Positions 62,901 to 64,000 of a stretch of 64,000 nucleotides of DNA are shown in pieces. The notes beneath the pieces are model-generated. The model saw nothing but the letters and a program-made list of their open reading frames with translations. It had not been told where the DNA came from and made no database searches. Where the stretch lies: the NCBI RefSeq assembly GCF_905475395.1, contig NC_058342.1, positions 38,497,640 to 38,561,639 on the forward strand. Reading direction: 5' to 3'. Position 1 is the stretch's first letter. Each line of letters starts with the position of its first letter. This DNA is from Chrysoperla carnea (Eukaryota; Arthropoda; Insecta; Neuroptera; Chrysopidae). Made by a program: the position numbers and the translations under genes.

Positions 62901-64000
62901 ACGAATTTTGTATTTTTTGGCTCAAAATTACCTTTTATACAAAGTTTGAGCGAAATTGGAGACATAAAATTACTTTCGATTTTTCGAATTTTTTCAAAGG
63001 GGGGGTCGGCCTCAGAAAATTAAAAAAATCGAGTAAACAGATTCGCTCCGATTTGGATGAAAATCATTTTCTAGAGTAATTTCAACCTGGAAAATACAAA
63101 AATCGTGTTCATTTGACGATTCGATGCTTAGTTTCAACAATATCGGCAAAAATTATACCATAAGGTCGATTTTCTCAGAAACTAATATTCGAATCATCAA
63201 ATGAATACGAATTTTGTATTTTTTGGCTCAAAATTACCTTTTATACAAAGTTTGAGCGAAATTGGAGACATAAAATTACTTTCGATTTTTCGAATTTTTT
63301 CAAAGGGGGGGTCGGCCTCAGAAAATTAAAAAAATCGAGTAAACAGATTCGCTCCGATTTGGATGAAAATCATTTTCTAGAGTAATTTCAACCTGGAAAA
63401 TACAAAAATCGTGTTCATTTGACGATTCGATGCTTAGTTTCAACAATATCGGCAAAAATTATACCATAAGGTCGATTTTCTCAGAAACTAATATTCGAAT
63501 CATCAAATGAATACGAATTTTGTATTTTTTGGCTCAAAATTACCTTTTATACAAAGTTTGAGCGAAATTGGAGACATAAAATTACTTTCGATTTTTCGAA
63601 TTTTTTCAAAGGGGGGGTCGGCCTCAGAAAATTAAAAAAATCGAGTAAACAGATTCGCTCCGATTTGGATGAAAATCATTTTCTAGAGTAATTTCAACCT
63701 GGAAAATACAAAAATCGTGTTCATTTGACGATTCGATGCTTAGTTTCAACAATATCGGCAAAAATTATACCATAAGGTCGATTTTCTCAGAAACTAATAT
63801 TCGAATCATCAAATGAATACGAATTTTGTATTTTTTGGCTCAAAATTACCTTTTATACAAAGTTTGAGCGAAATTGGAGACATAAAATTACTTTCGATTT
63901 TTCGAATTTTTTCAAAGGGGGGGTCGGCCTCAGAAAATTAAAAAAATCGAGTAAACAGATTCGCTCCGATTTGGATGAAAATCATTTTCTAGAGTAATTT
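53985..64000 (+). repeat. 306-bp satellite array, 32 full copies plus a partial one, open at the window edge
   Basis: TACCATAAGGTCG recurs at 53985, 54291, 54597, 54898, then every 306 bases to 58570, then 58872 and every 306 bases to 63768. Only two units differ in length: 301 bases (54597, a 5-base loss at the G run) and 302 bases (58570, a 4-base loss at TTCTAGAG). By eye fewer than ten point differences occur in 10 kb, so copies are more than 99% identical. Each unit has a run of seven G's in its middle and two half-units in inverted orientation. No open frame of useful length crosses the array. This is satellite DNA, possibly pericentromeric or heterochromatic. Its true length is unknown because it continues beyond the window. 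Confidence 0.97.

Noticed and set aside
53985-64000. Coding tandem-repeat protein, since 306 is a multiple of 3
   Set aside because: All six frames meet stop codons within each unit, and no long open frame spans the array.

Overview
This 64 kb window is nuclear DNA from an insect or close arthropod relative. The evidence is spliced genes with short GT-AG introns, a very AT-rich background full of microsatellites, and proteins typical of animals: Patj, insulin receptor, erlin and LAMTOR3. I cannot fix the order of insect from the sequence. Coordinates and intron borders were read by eye from splice signals and reading-frame continuity. Family names come from remembered protein families; no database search was run.

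Left part (1-24.8 kb), both genes on the + strand. Positions 48-1691 hold the last two exons of a Patj/InaD-like multi-PDZ polarity scaffold, whose 5' part lies outside the window. About 13 kb of microsatellite-rich DNA without a recognisable gene follows. Next comes a complete insulin-like receptor gene (14582-24748). Its 14 coding exons join in frame into about 1447 residues: signal peptide, two L domains around a furin-like cysteine-rich region, fibronectin III domains, a furin cleavage site, one membrane span, an NPEY juxtamembrane motif and an intact tyrosine kinase with a short C-terminal tail. Positions 24.75-33.8 kb hold no gene that I can recognise.

Middle part (33.8-50.3 kb) is a patchwork of repeats and isolated gene pieces. 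It contains a terminal-inverted-repeat element expanded into a 258-bp tandem array (34.2-36.9 kb), elements with internal TTGGG arrays (36.9-38.1 and 47.1-47.7 kb) and two fold-back elements. Between them are two exons resembling VWA8 (39.0 and 40.9 kb) that cannot be spliced together in frame, and a broken Penelope-like retroelement (43.2-44.3 kb) abutting the cut end of a TMEM209-like gene on the - strand. The last exon of an erlin gene (+ strand, 47813-48235) follows, then a complete four-exon LAMTOR3 gene on the - strand (48996-49565).

Right part (50.4-64 kb) is almost pure satellite. Positions 50.4-53.98 kb alternate TTGGG (or CCCAA) arrays with 146-bp units organised as 292-bp dimers. 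From 53985 to the window end runs a nearly uniform 306-bp satellite: 32 full copies plus a partial one, continuing past the edge. Each 306-bp unit is itself two diverged half-units in inverted orientation.

The genes do not form an operon or pathway cluster. Patj acts in epithelial polarity, the receptor in insulin signalling and growth, LAMTOR3 in lysosomal mTORC1/MAPK signalling, and erlin in ER-associated degradation. The novelty in this window lies in its repeat architecture and in the orphan exons, not in a new gene system.
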